Shown: positions 32,546-38,696 of the stretch, in pieces
Numbering within the stretch: position 1 is the stretch's first letter
Layout: every line of letters starts with the position of its first letter
IMG/VR virus record: IMGVR_UViG_3300037882_002953
Location: 1-38,858 of that record
From: a virus
Direction: 5' to 3' (one strand)
DNA length: 38,858 nt
The notes under the pieces: generated by a model
Seen by the model: the letters and a program-made list of their open reading frames with translations, nothing else
Told to the model about the DNA's origin: nothing
Databases searched by the model: none
Position numbers and translations under genes: made by a program

Positions 32546-32619
32546 TAGGCCTAGTGGGGCTCGAACCCACACTTTGTCGCTTTTAAGGCGAGTTCCTCTA
32601 CCGATTGGGATACAGGCCC
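32546..32619 (-). tRNA. tRNA-like gene, anticodon UAA (Leu?)
   Basis: 74 bases on the minus strand fold as a cloverleaf. The acceptor stem is GGGCCTG/TAGGCCT with two G-T pairs. The D arm contains GG. The anticodon stem is TCGC/GCGA with loop CTTAAAA. The variable loop is five bases, and the T arm is GTGGG-TTCGAGC-CCCAC with a discriminator A. CCA is not encoded. The anticodon reads UAA, for Leu UUA codons, yet bacterial tRNA-Leu has a long variable arm that is missing here. The D stem has a mismatch. It may be an unusual or decaying tRNA. Confidence 0.75.
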
Positions 32620-32666
32620 TGGAGCCACCACCCGTACGGGACCAGGCCCCGCACTAGCTCCGAAAT

Positions 32667-33479
32667 TTAGCGGTATAGCTCCCCGCGGAACATGCAGTAT
32701 GGAGCCCCACTCTCATCCCTGTCAATCGTCCCCTGCTCCACCTGGAAGCCCAGCTCCCCGGCCAGGTCCTGCATCGTGACAATGGCAAACCCCTGGCGGT
32801 GCTTCTCCGCGTGCGGGCCCAGGAAGGGGTCGGACAGCTCCTGCTCGATGTCCCTCATGTGTCCGATGGTCCAGGCCCCGTGCATGACCGGGGCGCCATA
32901 CTTGAAGCTGGGGGTGGTACACGATTCCGCCCGATGCGTGTGGCCATAGAGCGTATTTTGGCCCGGGTAGTTCGCCAGTACCGATGCAGCGGAAAACTTA
33001 GCCAGAGAACCACGAAGGCGATGACCATGGCATACAAGCAGTGGCCCCAGCTTGAGTCCGTACTCTTCACCATAGACATGCCAGCCGTCAAACAGGTCTC
33101 CATACAGCTCCGGCCAGTGGGTGTCCATGAACCCGGGGTAGTCGTCTTGGACCTGGGAAATCCAGTTCTCGTGGTTGCCGGTCAGGGCCAGGCGGTTGCC
33201 CTGGAAGAGGCGCCCCCACTCCTGGAACCAGGGCTTGGCAGCCTCGCGCTCGGCCTTGATGGTGCCCTTGCCCAGGCGGAACTTCTTGGCGGGGCGACCA
33301 TGGCGGGAGATGCCGGCACAGTCGAAGGTGTCCCCGACCAGGAGCATGTTGTCACACCTGGCGTCCACCGCAACCTGGGTCGCGATGCGTAAGGCCTCGG
33401 GGTCCTCCTTGTCGAAGTGAATGTCGCCGGGGATGAACCAGGCGTCGCCGGGGTGGGTGTCGATGGTGGCAATCTTCAC
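32667..33479 (-). CDS. Calcineurin-like metallophosphoesterase
   Basis: 270 residues from the GTG at 33479, which overlaps the previous stop. The metal-binding motifs are all present and in order: PGDIHFD (D19, H21), LLVGDTFD (D50), LTGNHENW (N102, H103), CHGH (H151) and LYGHTHRA (H180, H182). Length and order fit the metallophosphoesterase fold of nucleases and phosphatases, such as the Mre11/SbcD class. No C-terminal capping domain typical of SbcD is seen. The neighbours are DNA-metabolism genes, so a nuclease or nucleotide phosphatase role is reasonable. Confidence 0.82.
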   Translation of the reverse strand: MKIATIDTHPGDAWFIPGDIHFDKEDPEALRIATQVAVDARCDNMLLVGDTFDCAGISRHGRPAKKFRLGKGTIKAEREAAKPWFQEWGRLFQGNRLALTGNHENWISQVQDDYPGFMDTHWPELYGDLFDGWHVYGEEYGLKLGPLLVCHGHRLRGSLAKFSAASVLANYPGQNTLYGHTHRAESCTTPSFKYGAPVMHGAWTIGHMRDIEQELSDPFLGPHAEKHRQGFAIVTMQDLAGELGFQVEQGTIDRDESGAPYCMFRGELYR

Positions 33480-33787
33480 TTGATTCTCGCATCTCGCCGA
33501 ACCCGGCGGTTGTTGGCTTGCTCTTTGCGGGTAGCCCAGCGACAATTTGCCTTTGAGTACCCCAGGCTATTATCAACTCGGTCCAGGGTCATGCCTGGTG
33601 GGGCCGCGCCCATGTCTCGGTAGAAGGCCCTGAAGTTATCCCACTCCGGGTCGAACCCGATGCCTCGACCACCGTAGTAGTCATACTTGGGGTGGGCTGG
33701 GTTACTGCACCTCTGCTTCATATTCATCCACGAGCGATATTCTAGGGACTTGGAGCGCCCGTGGTCGGTTCTGCGGAGGGCTCTCAT
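33476..33787 (-). CDS. Phage HNH-type endonuclease
   Basis: 103 residues, ATG overlapping the previous stop. The pattern is that of a common phage family: [15 protein letters not shown], then [23 protein letters not shown], then [19 protein letters not shown] and a final EQANNRR. These are usually described as HNH or AP2-related homing endonucleases. The family keeps the DR-D-N and NCRW residues near the metal site. It sits next to the phosphoesterase gene as a likely mobile addition. Confidence 0.75.
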   Translation of the reverse strand: MRALRRTDHGRSKSLEYRSWMNMKQRCSNPAHPKYDYYGGRGIGFDPEWDNFRAFYRDMGAAPPGMTLDRVDNSLGYSKANCRWATRKEQANNRRVRRDARIK

Positions 33788-34137
33788 TTCACCTTGGACT
33801 CCTCGAACTGAATAAGCCGGTCGATATAGGTTCTGGCCTTCTTCAAATCCTGGATACGCGTATCTGACCCGCCCTTATACCCAGCCCTACAGAGATACTT
33901 CACCGCGTTGCTCTCGGGGAAGCCCAGGCCCCACTTCAGGAGGACGTCCAGAGGCTCGGGGGAGAGGCGGGAGTAGTGGGAGGGGCTGTTGACGAGGTCG
34001 GCGAGCTTGGCCGGGAACAGCGGAGCCTCAGGGCTGAGGATTGGTACCGCCTTGTTTTGGCAGTGTAGCTCTCCCATGGCCGTGTAACAGCTGTTGAATA
34101 TCCCACCGCACCCACTGCACGGTGTGCCCATCCCCAT
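33784..34137 (-). CDS. DUF3310 protein with N-terminal zinc ribbon
   Basis: 117 residues from the ATG at 34137, in a TAATG overlap. The N terminus [20 protein letters not shown] has four Cys spaced like a zinc ribbon. The C-terminal half ([20 protein letters not shown], then [14 protein letters not shown] and [13 protein letters not shown]) is the DUF3310 (nucleotide kinase-like) domain common in phages. That domain has been linked to nucleotide metabolism, but its reaction is not settled. The extra ribbon suggests nucleic acid binding. Confidence 0.75.
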   Translation of the reverse strand: MGMGTPCSGCGGIFNSCYTAMGELHCQNKAVPILSPEAPLFPAKLADLVNSPSHYSRLSPEPLDVLLKWGLGFPESNAVKYLCRAGYKGGSDTRIQDLKKARTYIDRLIQFEESKVK

Positions 34138-34514
34138 TAGAGGCTCTCCGGCTTCCGCACCCAGAGCTGCCAGTGCTTCATGGACACCCGACCCTGCCGC
34201 ACCGCCGTCTTGAGCACCCGGCACTTGGTGGAGAGCCGCGCTCGGGCCCCAAACTTGATCCGGGCCCACAATTCCACGGCCTCCAGAGAGCTAAAATGGC
34301 GCCGGAGGGAGCCCTCAGGCTTCTCCGCTCCCAGGGTGCCGGTGATGACGTACTCTTCGGGGTGGCGGTCGCTGTATTCGACCACACTGGGAATACCCTC
34401 GTCGAAACTGGGTGTACTGGTGTCTGAAAGCATCTGCTCCTCAATGGTTAGCTCGGGCTCTAAGTCCCGAGGGTTGGTGTACCAGACTAAGCTACGGCGC
34501 TTCTTGGGGGTCAT
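34137..34514 (-). CDS. Unknown protein
   Basis: 125 residues from ATG at 34514 with AAGGA upstream. A basic start (TPKKRRSLVWYTNPR), an acidic middle (LTIEEQMLSDTSTPSFDEGI) and a strand-rich C-terminal half (EEYVITGTLGAEK, then HWQLWVRKP). No family is recognised. It lies between the helicase and the DUF3310 gene, suggesting DNA metabolism. Confidence 0.6.
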   Translation of the reverse strand: MTPKKRRSLVWYTNPRDLEPELTIEEQMLSDTSTPSFDEGIPSVVEYSDRHPEEYVITGTLGAEKPEGSLRRHFSSLEAVELWARIKFGARARLSTKCRVLKTAVRQGRVSMKHWQLWVRKPESL

Positions 34515-34535
34515 ATCGGTCCTTGGTACAAGTGA

Positions 34536-35477
34536 CTATCGTCCACGGTCCCTCAGGGTGCTGGTGGGTAGGTCAATCTCGAAGGTCATATCTCCCTCTC
34601 GGGCGAAGTTGGCCTTGGCGATGATGACCCGCAGCAGGTTGTCCTTCACGTTGGCCCCGAGCCGGGCCGCCACACGATTCTCGCGCCAGAGATACATGAG
34701 GCACTTGGCCCGCTCGCCCAGGGTCTTGGCCCAGGAGATGTCATTGAGCCCCGAGGGCATGAAACCAGAGGTGTCCAGGGAGTCGGGATTCTTGAATTGG
34801 GTCCGCTTCAGCTTCTCGTAGCCCCGGGCCTCGACGTCGGCCTTGACCTGAGAGAACACGACGATGGCACACTTGCGGCGCTGGGCTAGGGCGTTGGCCT
34901 CCCAGGCAAAGGCGGCAATGGTGCGCTCCATGGTCTTGTCGTCGTCCTCGGGGAAGGCCTGGGCATAGTCCACCAGAATCAGGTCCGCGTCGCTCTCCTC
35001 CATGAGCTTCAGGGTCTCTGCGGTGCTCTTGAGCCCACACGCGTGCTTGACCCGGGACCCCCAGCTCTCAATCTCCTTGACGCTGGCCTCCAGGCGGGCC
35101 TCGTCCAACTCTTCCAGGTCCAGGAGACCAATCAGGCGACTATCGATGCCACTTACCCCGGCCAGGGCACGGTCAGCCGTCTTCTCCGCCGGGTCCTCGA
35201 AGTCAATCATGAGGACCTTGAAGAACTCCTTGGCCGCCCCCCGCGCTAGTTGCAACTTGACGATGCTCTTGCCCTCGCCCGTGGCCGCCCCGATGACGGT
35301 TAACACAGAGCGCTGGATGCCCCCGTTGCTGTCCCACACGCGTAAGCCCGTGGGAATGAATGGCTGGACGTCGATGCCCTGGGCCTTCTCGGCGAGCAGG
35401 GCCCTGATTTCCGCGAAGCGAGTACGGACTGTGGAGGCTAAGTCGGAGGGCCCATCGTTAGAGTCCGAACTTGCCAT
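34536..35477 (-). CDS. DnaB-type replicative helicase (RecA fold)
   Basis: 313 residues. Walker A is IGAATGEGKS (63-71), followed by KVLMIDFEDP. Walker B is LILVDYAQAF (D170), and a FSQV strand gives the sensor region. A charged C-terminal segment follows. Only the C-terminal helicase domain of DnaB is present, with a short N-terminal segment (about 40 residues) in place of the usual helical domain. It should unwind DNA ahead of the phage polymerase. No primase domain is fused or seen nearby. The ATG lies inside the end of the preceding gene, with GAGG six bases upstream. Confidence 0.78.
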   Translation of the reverse strand: MASSDSNDGPSDLASTVRTRFAEIRALLAEKAQGIDVQPFIPTGLRVWDSNGGIQRSVLTVIGAATGEGKSIVKLQLARGAAKEFFKVLMIDFEDPAEKTADRALAGVSGIDSRLIGLLDLEELDEARLEASVKEIESWGSRVKHACGLKSTAETLKLMEESDADLILVDYAQAFPEDDDKTMERTIAAFAWEANALAQRRKCAIVVFSQVKADVEARGYEKLKRTQFKNPDSLDTSGFMPSGLNDISWAKTLGERAKCLMYLWRENRVAARLGANVKDNLLRVIIAKANFAREGDMTFEIDLPTSTLRDRGR

Positions 35478-35703
35478 AGATGGCCTCGTCTAGGGGAGGG
35501 GCTTCGGGCTTTTTCTCATCAACGATAAAGGTGCCGTTGTAGCCCCTAACTTCTCTATTCCAGAGGGCCTCGTAGAGTTCACGGCTTGAGTTCTCTATGA
35601 CTGCGGTGGGCGGAAAGCCCACCCACGCTCGGGGCCGGCTTAGCTCCTCCTGCCTTGCCCTGATTTGCCGCTCCAGCATCGTGAAGTCCAGGCTCTGCGC
35701 CAT
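35458..35703 (-). CDS. Small protein before the helicase
   Basis: 81 residues from the ATG at 35703. A charged helix (LDFTMLERQIRARQEELSRP) precedes an ordered segment (WVGFPPTAVIENSSRELYEA) and the end LDEAIYGKFGL, similar to the tails of two proteins at 31382-31787. The first 125 bases overlap the end of the next upstream gene in another frame, and no ribosome binding site precedes the ATG. A frameshift product or reinitiation should be considered. It overlaps the helicase start by 20 bases. Confidence 0.5.
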   Translation of the reverse strand: MAQSLDFTMLERQIRARQEELSRPRAWVGFPPTAVIENSSRELYEALWNREVRGYNGTFIVDEKKPEAPPLDEAIYGKFGL

Positions 35704-36088
35704 AAAGGAGTTTGAGCGCCTGCCACCGTAGGGTGGCGAGTTCGATGGGTCCGCGTAGAGTGAACGAGGCTCGCTCGCAGATTCGCCGCCACTGTTCGAT
35801 GTCGATTCCGAGGGCGCGGATTCCGGCAGCGAGTCCGTTGGTGTAGGCCTCGCTAGGTTTTGGAGGGAGTAGGAGCCTCTGGCCGAGTATGTCCGCGGCG
35901 TGAGCCACAAGGTCCCGGTATCCAAGCCGCCCCTCGGGTTTCGAGGCCTGTCGTTCGGCATCTAGCACCTTCTTTGGTTTGTAGGCATCGAGGAGGGCCA
36001 CCAGCTCCGAGAACAGCTCGTGATGGGCCTCATGGGCTGACTTGCGCAACTTCTTTTCGAAGGCGGCGCTAATCTTAATCGTCTTCAC
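35579..36088 (-). CDS. Helical replication-region protein, unknown
   Basis: 169 residues from a GTG at 36088 with AGGAGGG upstream. The first 125 residues look real and helical (KKLRKSAHEAHHELFSELVA, then LALGIDIEQW-like segments and IELATLRWQALKLL). The last 40 residues are Gly/Ala/Pro-rich and overlap the next gene, so the natural end may be earlier, or a frameshift may join the two. It could be a loader, primase-like or DNA-binding protein. No motif decides this. Confidence 0.6.
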   Translation of the reverse strand: MKTIKISAAFEKKLRKSAHEAHHELFSELVALLDAYKPKKVLDAERQASKPEGRLGYRDLVAHAADILGQRLLLPPKPSEAYTNGLAAGIRALGIDIEQWRRICERASFTLRGPIELATLRWQALKLLYGAEPGLHDAGAANQGKAGGAKPAPSVGGLSAHRSHRELKP

Positions 36089-36105
36089 GCACCCTCCTAA
36101 AGTAG

Positions 36106-36140
36106 TGGCAGACTGAGGAAGCCCCTCTGTCGGTCTGCCA
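36106..36140 (-). promoter_or_regulatory. Hairpin in the leader of the gene ending at 35579
   Basis: TGGCAGAC (36106-36113) and GTCTGCCA (36133-36140) form a perfect eight-pair stem. A GAGG/CCTC pair inside it extends the structure. On the minus-strand transcript it stands about ten bases before the ribosome binding site of the gene starting at 36088. There is no following T-run, so it is more likely a processing or translation-control hairpin than a terminator. Confidence 0.4.
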
Positions 36141-36182
36141 GCGACCTGGTACCCCGATGTAAGCCGGAGTTGACACTCTTGC

Positions 36183-36371
36183 TCAGTGCGTGCCCGACAC
36201 CCGATACAGGGCGACCGGCTCCATCGGATAGTCCAATGCTAGGGCGCTATCATCCGCCCTCAAAAGCCTGCCACCCACCGAGCAGAAAAGAGTCCACTTT
36301 CTTTGGGACGGGCTGGACGATACCCGGTACGTAGCTGCGGGTGGATTCTTAGGCCCAACGGCAGCCCCCAA
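36183..36371 (-). CDS. Possible small protein between SSB and the next gene
   Basis: A 62-residue frame starting with TTG three bases after the SSB stop, with no proper ribosome binding site (AAGG is only one base away). The product reads reasonably: ATYRVSSSPSQRKWTLF, then GGRLLRADDSALALDYPMEP. It fills an otherwise empty 285-base gap, which supports it weakly. The remaining part of the gap holds the hairpin at 36106-36140. Confidence 0.35.
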   Translation of the reverse strand: MGAAVGPKNPPAATYRVSSSPSQRKWTLFCSVGGRLLRADDSALALDYPMEPVALYRVSGTH

Positions 36372-36374
36372 ACC

Positions 36375-36761
36375 TTACTCGAACGCCGGAGTGCCGGTCA
36401 TGTCCGGGGTCTCACCGGCCGGGGGCGCCTCCACCACACGGTCAGATAGCTTCACAAAGCTCTGCACCATCGCGTCGTAGATGATGCCTTCCAGCTCGCC
36501 CGACTTCTTGTTGCGGCGATAGCGGGTCTTGCCTGTGATTTGAACCTCGTCGCCCTTGAGGTAGCCGGCCGAGCGCTCGGCCTGGAACTTGGCCACCTTG
36601 GCGTCAATCCAGAGGGTCTCGGTGCCCTTGGCCCGGCTGTTGTCCGGGAAGCGGAGGTAGACGTCCTTGGTGCCGTCCTCGTTGGCAAAGACGCGGGCGT
36701 CATTGGTGAGGCGGACGAGGTAGGTGGTGGTAGCGTGGGTGTCGTAACGGGTTTCGCTCAT
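36375..36761 (-). CDS. Single-stranded DNA-binding protein (SSB-like)
   Basis: 128 residues with AAAGGA upstream. A strand-rich OB-like domain (TYLVRLTNDARVFANEDGTK, then TETLWIDAKVAKF, then DEVQITGKTRYRRNKKSGEL and IIYDAMVQSFVKL) is followed by a flexible acidic end ETPDMTGTPAFE that resembles SSB tails. It lies between helicase and nuclease genes. The OB-fold pattern with the G-D-x-V-x-I-x-G core is typical of SSB proteins. Confidence 0.72.
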   Translation of the reverse strand: MSETRYDTHATTTYLVRLTNDARVFANEDGTKDVYLRFPDNSRAKGTETLWIDAKVAKFQAERSAGYLKGDEVQITGKTRYRRNKKSGELEGIIYDAMVQSFVKLSDRVVEAPPAGETPDMTGTPAFE

Positions 36762-36770
36762 GGTATCCTT

Positions 36771-37481
36771 TCAGTACGGGGTGTTGGGGTCCTCGGGACA
36801 GTGCGGCGCTGATGGGCACCATCTACACTGCTCGCCTGGGACTAATCTAGGCTGCTCAGCTCGTGCTTCTCTTAATGACACGAGGCGGTCGACAAGGTCA
36901 ACTAGTTCCTGCACGGTCGTTCTTGTCTCAGTGCGAACCGGGGGCTCGGCCAGGGGATACTTGGGCCAGTGGAGAATCGTATTGAGGCCGTCGGCAGCTC
37001 CTCCGGTGGCCTCGACAGTGGCGCAGAGCAGGTAAAAGCGCTGCTGGTACTTGTGTTTATCGAAATCGGCGTAGCGCCCGGTCTTGAGGTCTTCGACCCA
37101 GATGCGCCCAAACAAGTCGGACACATAGTCGGCCTGCCCCGTGACCCACTCATTGCCAAATTGGGCCTTCCAGGCGTCGGCCTCGGTCTTGCTCAGTCCC
37201 TTGGCAGATGCTACCTCAGCCGTTATTACGTTGTACGCGTAGCAGACCTCAAACTGTCCTGGAGCGGGCCACAGCTTGACCCTGGATACACCTGAGGCCT
37301 TTACCTTTCTCTTCAGGGTGTCTCCGTCCGGGCCACCCGGGTAGCGCCCGGTCTCCATCCAGTGATGACACGCCGTGCCCCATTGTGCGGCCTTTCCTGG
37401 GGGCGCGTTGACCCTGGGAAGGACCAAGGAGCCGGGGCACGTTAACAGGCGGTCTAATTCAGAAGCGCGAGCGAGGGGCAC
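36771..37481 (-). CDS. Cas4-like PD-(D/E)XK exonuclease with Fe-S cysteines
   Basis: 236 residues from a GTG at 37481, with a poor ribosome binding site. C15 in LLTCPGS, then H39 in GTACHHW. Next come D118 in GQADYV and D131-L-K133 in WVEDLKTGRY, the nuclease core, and QQRFY as the motif IV-like helix. The end GEQCRWCPSAPHCPE has C219, C222 and C228. Together with C15 they form the iron-sulfur site of Cas4- and AddB-type nucleases. Such phage enzymes resect DNA ends. With the annealing protein at 37897-38628 it forms a recombination pair. Confidence 0.8.
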   Translation of the reverse strand: MPLARASELDRLLTCPGSLVLPRVNAPPGKAAQWGTACHHWMETGRYPGGPDGDTLKRKVKASGVSRVKLWPAPGQFEVCYAYNVITAEVASAKGLSKTEADAWKAQFGNEWVTGQADYVSDLFGRIWVEDLKTGRYADFDKHKYQQRFYLLCATVEATGGAADGLNTILHWPKYPLAEPPVRTETRTTVQELVDLVDRLVSLREARAEQPRLVPGEQCRWCPSAPHCPEDPNTPY

Positions 37482-37602
37482 TGGATGGTCTTATCGCAAT
37501 ATAGAGACCCATGGCAAGCAAAAGCAGCCCCAGGCCCACAAGGGTGTAGTTGACCCTTTGGAGGCCTCGGACGTGGTCTGTGGGCTCCTCCAGTGCTCTC
37601 AA
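37459..37602 (-). CDS. Tiny single-pass membrane protein
   Basis: 47 residues from a TTG at 37602 that overlaps the stop of the peptide before it (TTGA). A charged start (LRALEEPTDHVRGLQ) precedes a clear transmembrane helix (YTLVGLGLLLLAMGLYIAI) and a basic tail PSSAPRSRF, so the tail would stay in the cytoplasm. It overlaps the Cas4-like gene start by 23 bases. Its membrane nature is clear. Its function is not. Confidence 0.5.
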   Translation of the reverse strand: MRALEEPTDHVRGLQRVNYTLVGLGLLLLAMGLYIAIRPSSAPRSRF

Positions 37603-37682
37603 AACCCATCACGAAGTCTCATGTGCCCGTAAATGGATAGTATGGTCAGGGTGGAGAGCACGGCGCAGAGCACCAGGAGCAT
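37599..37682 (-). CDS. Tiny membrane peptide
   Basis: 27 residues (MLLVLCAVLSTLTILSIYGH and seven more). The ATG overlaps the preceding stop (TGATG) and its own stop overlaps the start of the next gene. It is almost entirely one hydrophobic helix. It is too short to judge by composition alone, but the double overlap supports translation. Confidence 0.45.
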   Translation of the reverse strand: MLLVLCAVLSTLTILSIYGHMRLRDGF

Positions 37683-37897
37683 CACCCCGCCTCGGTAATC
37701 AGTTTGTTCAGGGCCGCCACCTCGACTTGGGACTGACTGAACTTCTTCAGCTTAACCCCCTTGGCCTTGAGACGGGCCGCGAGCATCCGGGCGCTAAGCT
37801 CTGTCATGCCCAGCTTGTCGGCAGCCTCCTTGACCGAGTTGGCCAGGGTCCAGACTTTGACGAAGGCGGTGTAGTCGTACTTGCGAGTGTTTGCCAT
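37682..37897 (-). CDS. Small HTH protein
   Basis: 71 residues. A helix-turn-helix appears in SVKEAADKLGMTELSARMLA, followed by RLKAKGVKLKKF. This pattern, beginning with YTAFVKVWTLANSV, is familiar from small phage DNA-binding proteins in which a KVW-x-NSV start leads to a winged or simple HTH and a GVxLKKF end. It may regulate early transcription. It lies directly after the annealing protein, with overlapping stop and start. Confidence 0.7.
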   Translation of the reverse strand: MANTRKYDYTAFVKVWTLANSVKEAADKLGMTELSARMLAARLKAKGVKLKKFSQSQVEVAALNKLITEAG

Positions 37898-38628
37898 TAG
37901 AAACTTCCCTTCTTTGCGTTGTAGGTCTCGTGTAATTGCAGCTTGTCTTCGAGTTCGAGCAGGTCGGAGGCCGAAATCTCCTTGCCGATGGCCTTGAGGA
38001 TTTCAAGGCTGACCGCAGAGTCAATTCGGGCCTTGTAGACACTCAACGGGTTGTCAATCCGAGCAGGAGCCTCAGCCTTCGCCGCGCCCCCCTTACCATC
38101 GCTCGGATAAACAACGCCCTTATCCGCCTGGGCCATCTCTTCGATACCATACAATCCTCCCAGGGCCTCAGGCATCGCCTTGCGCAGGGCCAGCATCTCA
38201 GCGCACTTGGCCGCCATGGTGCTAGGGAACTTATCCCACATGGGGCCGGCCTTGTAGTCCTTGAACTTGGCCACGCCCCAGGTGACGTTGCCACTCTTGT
38301 GCTTCACGCCCACCTTGGCCGCGTAGACCGGGCCATCGGGCGGGATGTCGGACCAGGGCTTATCCTGGGCCGTGGTCCAGAAGGGTCCCTCTTGGCCCCC
38401 GTAGTCCGGGTTACGCGCTGCCACGGTCCGGAAGCCGTCGATGGACAGCGTGACCATCCACTTCCCGCCGCGTTCCATGAGGTAGACGTGGCGTTTCTTC
38501 CAGTCCAGGCCAGTTGAGGAACATACCTCGTCTAGGAGGCGCTGGGCGTACTCCGGGGGTGCCTTAGGGGCTTGCCCAGAGCGCGCCGGCATCATGTTCA
38601 TGAGAATTTCGAGGTCTTGCTTGTTCAT
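37897..38628 (-). CDS. RecT/Bet-family single-strand annealing protein
   Basis: 243 residues with GAAGGAG upstream. The core block (WMVTLSIDGFRTVAARNPDY, then VYAAKVGVKHKSGNVTWGVA and WDKFPSTMAAKCAEMLALRK, then PEALGGLYGIEEM) is the conserved centre of Bet/RecT annealing proteins. The C-terminal 80 residues hold a charged helical domain. It should pair complementary single strands in phage recombination, with ends prepared by the Cas4-like nuclease. It is the first complete gene of the minus-strand unit seen here. Confidence 0.85.
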   Translation of the reverse strand: MNKQDLEILMNMMPARSGQAPKAPPEYAQRLLDEVCSSTGLDWKKRHVYLMERGGKWMVTLSIDGFRTVAARNPDYGGQEGPFWTTAQDKPWSDIPPDGPVYAAKVGVKHKSGNVTWGVAKFKDYKAGPMWDKFPSTMAAKCAEMLALRKAMPEALGGLYGIEEMAQADKGVVYPSDGKGGAAKAEAPARIDNPLSVYKARIDSAVSLEILKAIGKEISASDLLELEDKLQLHETYNAKKGSF

Positions 38629-38651
38629 TGGTCTCCTTCGTAACGCACTTT

Positions 38652-38666
38652 GTTGTAGTTTACAAC
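38652..38666. promoter_or_regulatory. Palindrome upstream of the annealing protein gene
   Basis: GTTGTA-GTT-TACAAC is a perfect six-base dyad with a three-base centre, in the only non-coding gap (38629-38696) of this end of the unit. On the minus strand it includes TAAACT, a possible -10 box. An operator or promoter is possible. Nothing else of note stands in the gap. Confidence 0.4.
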
Positions 38667-38696
38667 CACTTCTTGGACCCGGGCCGCGAACGCGGA

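Noticed and set aside
36170-36208. Plus-strand promoter with TTGACA at 36170
   Set aside because: No -10 box at the proper distance and no plus-strand gene follows.
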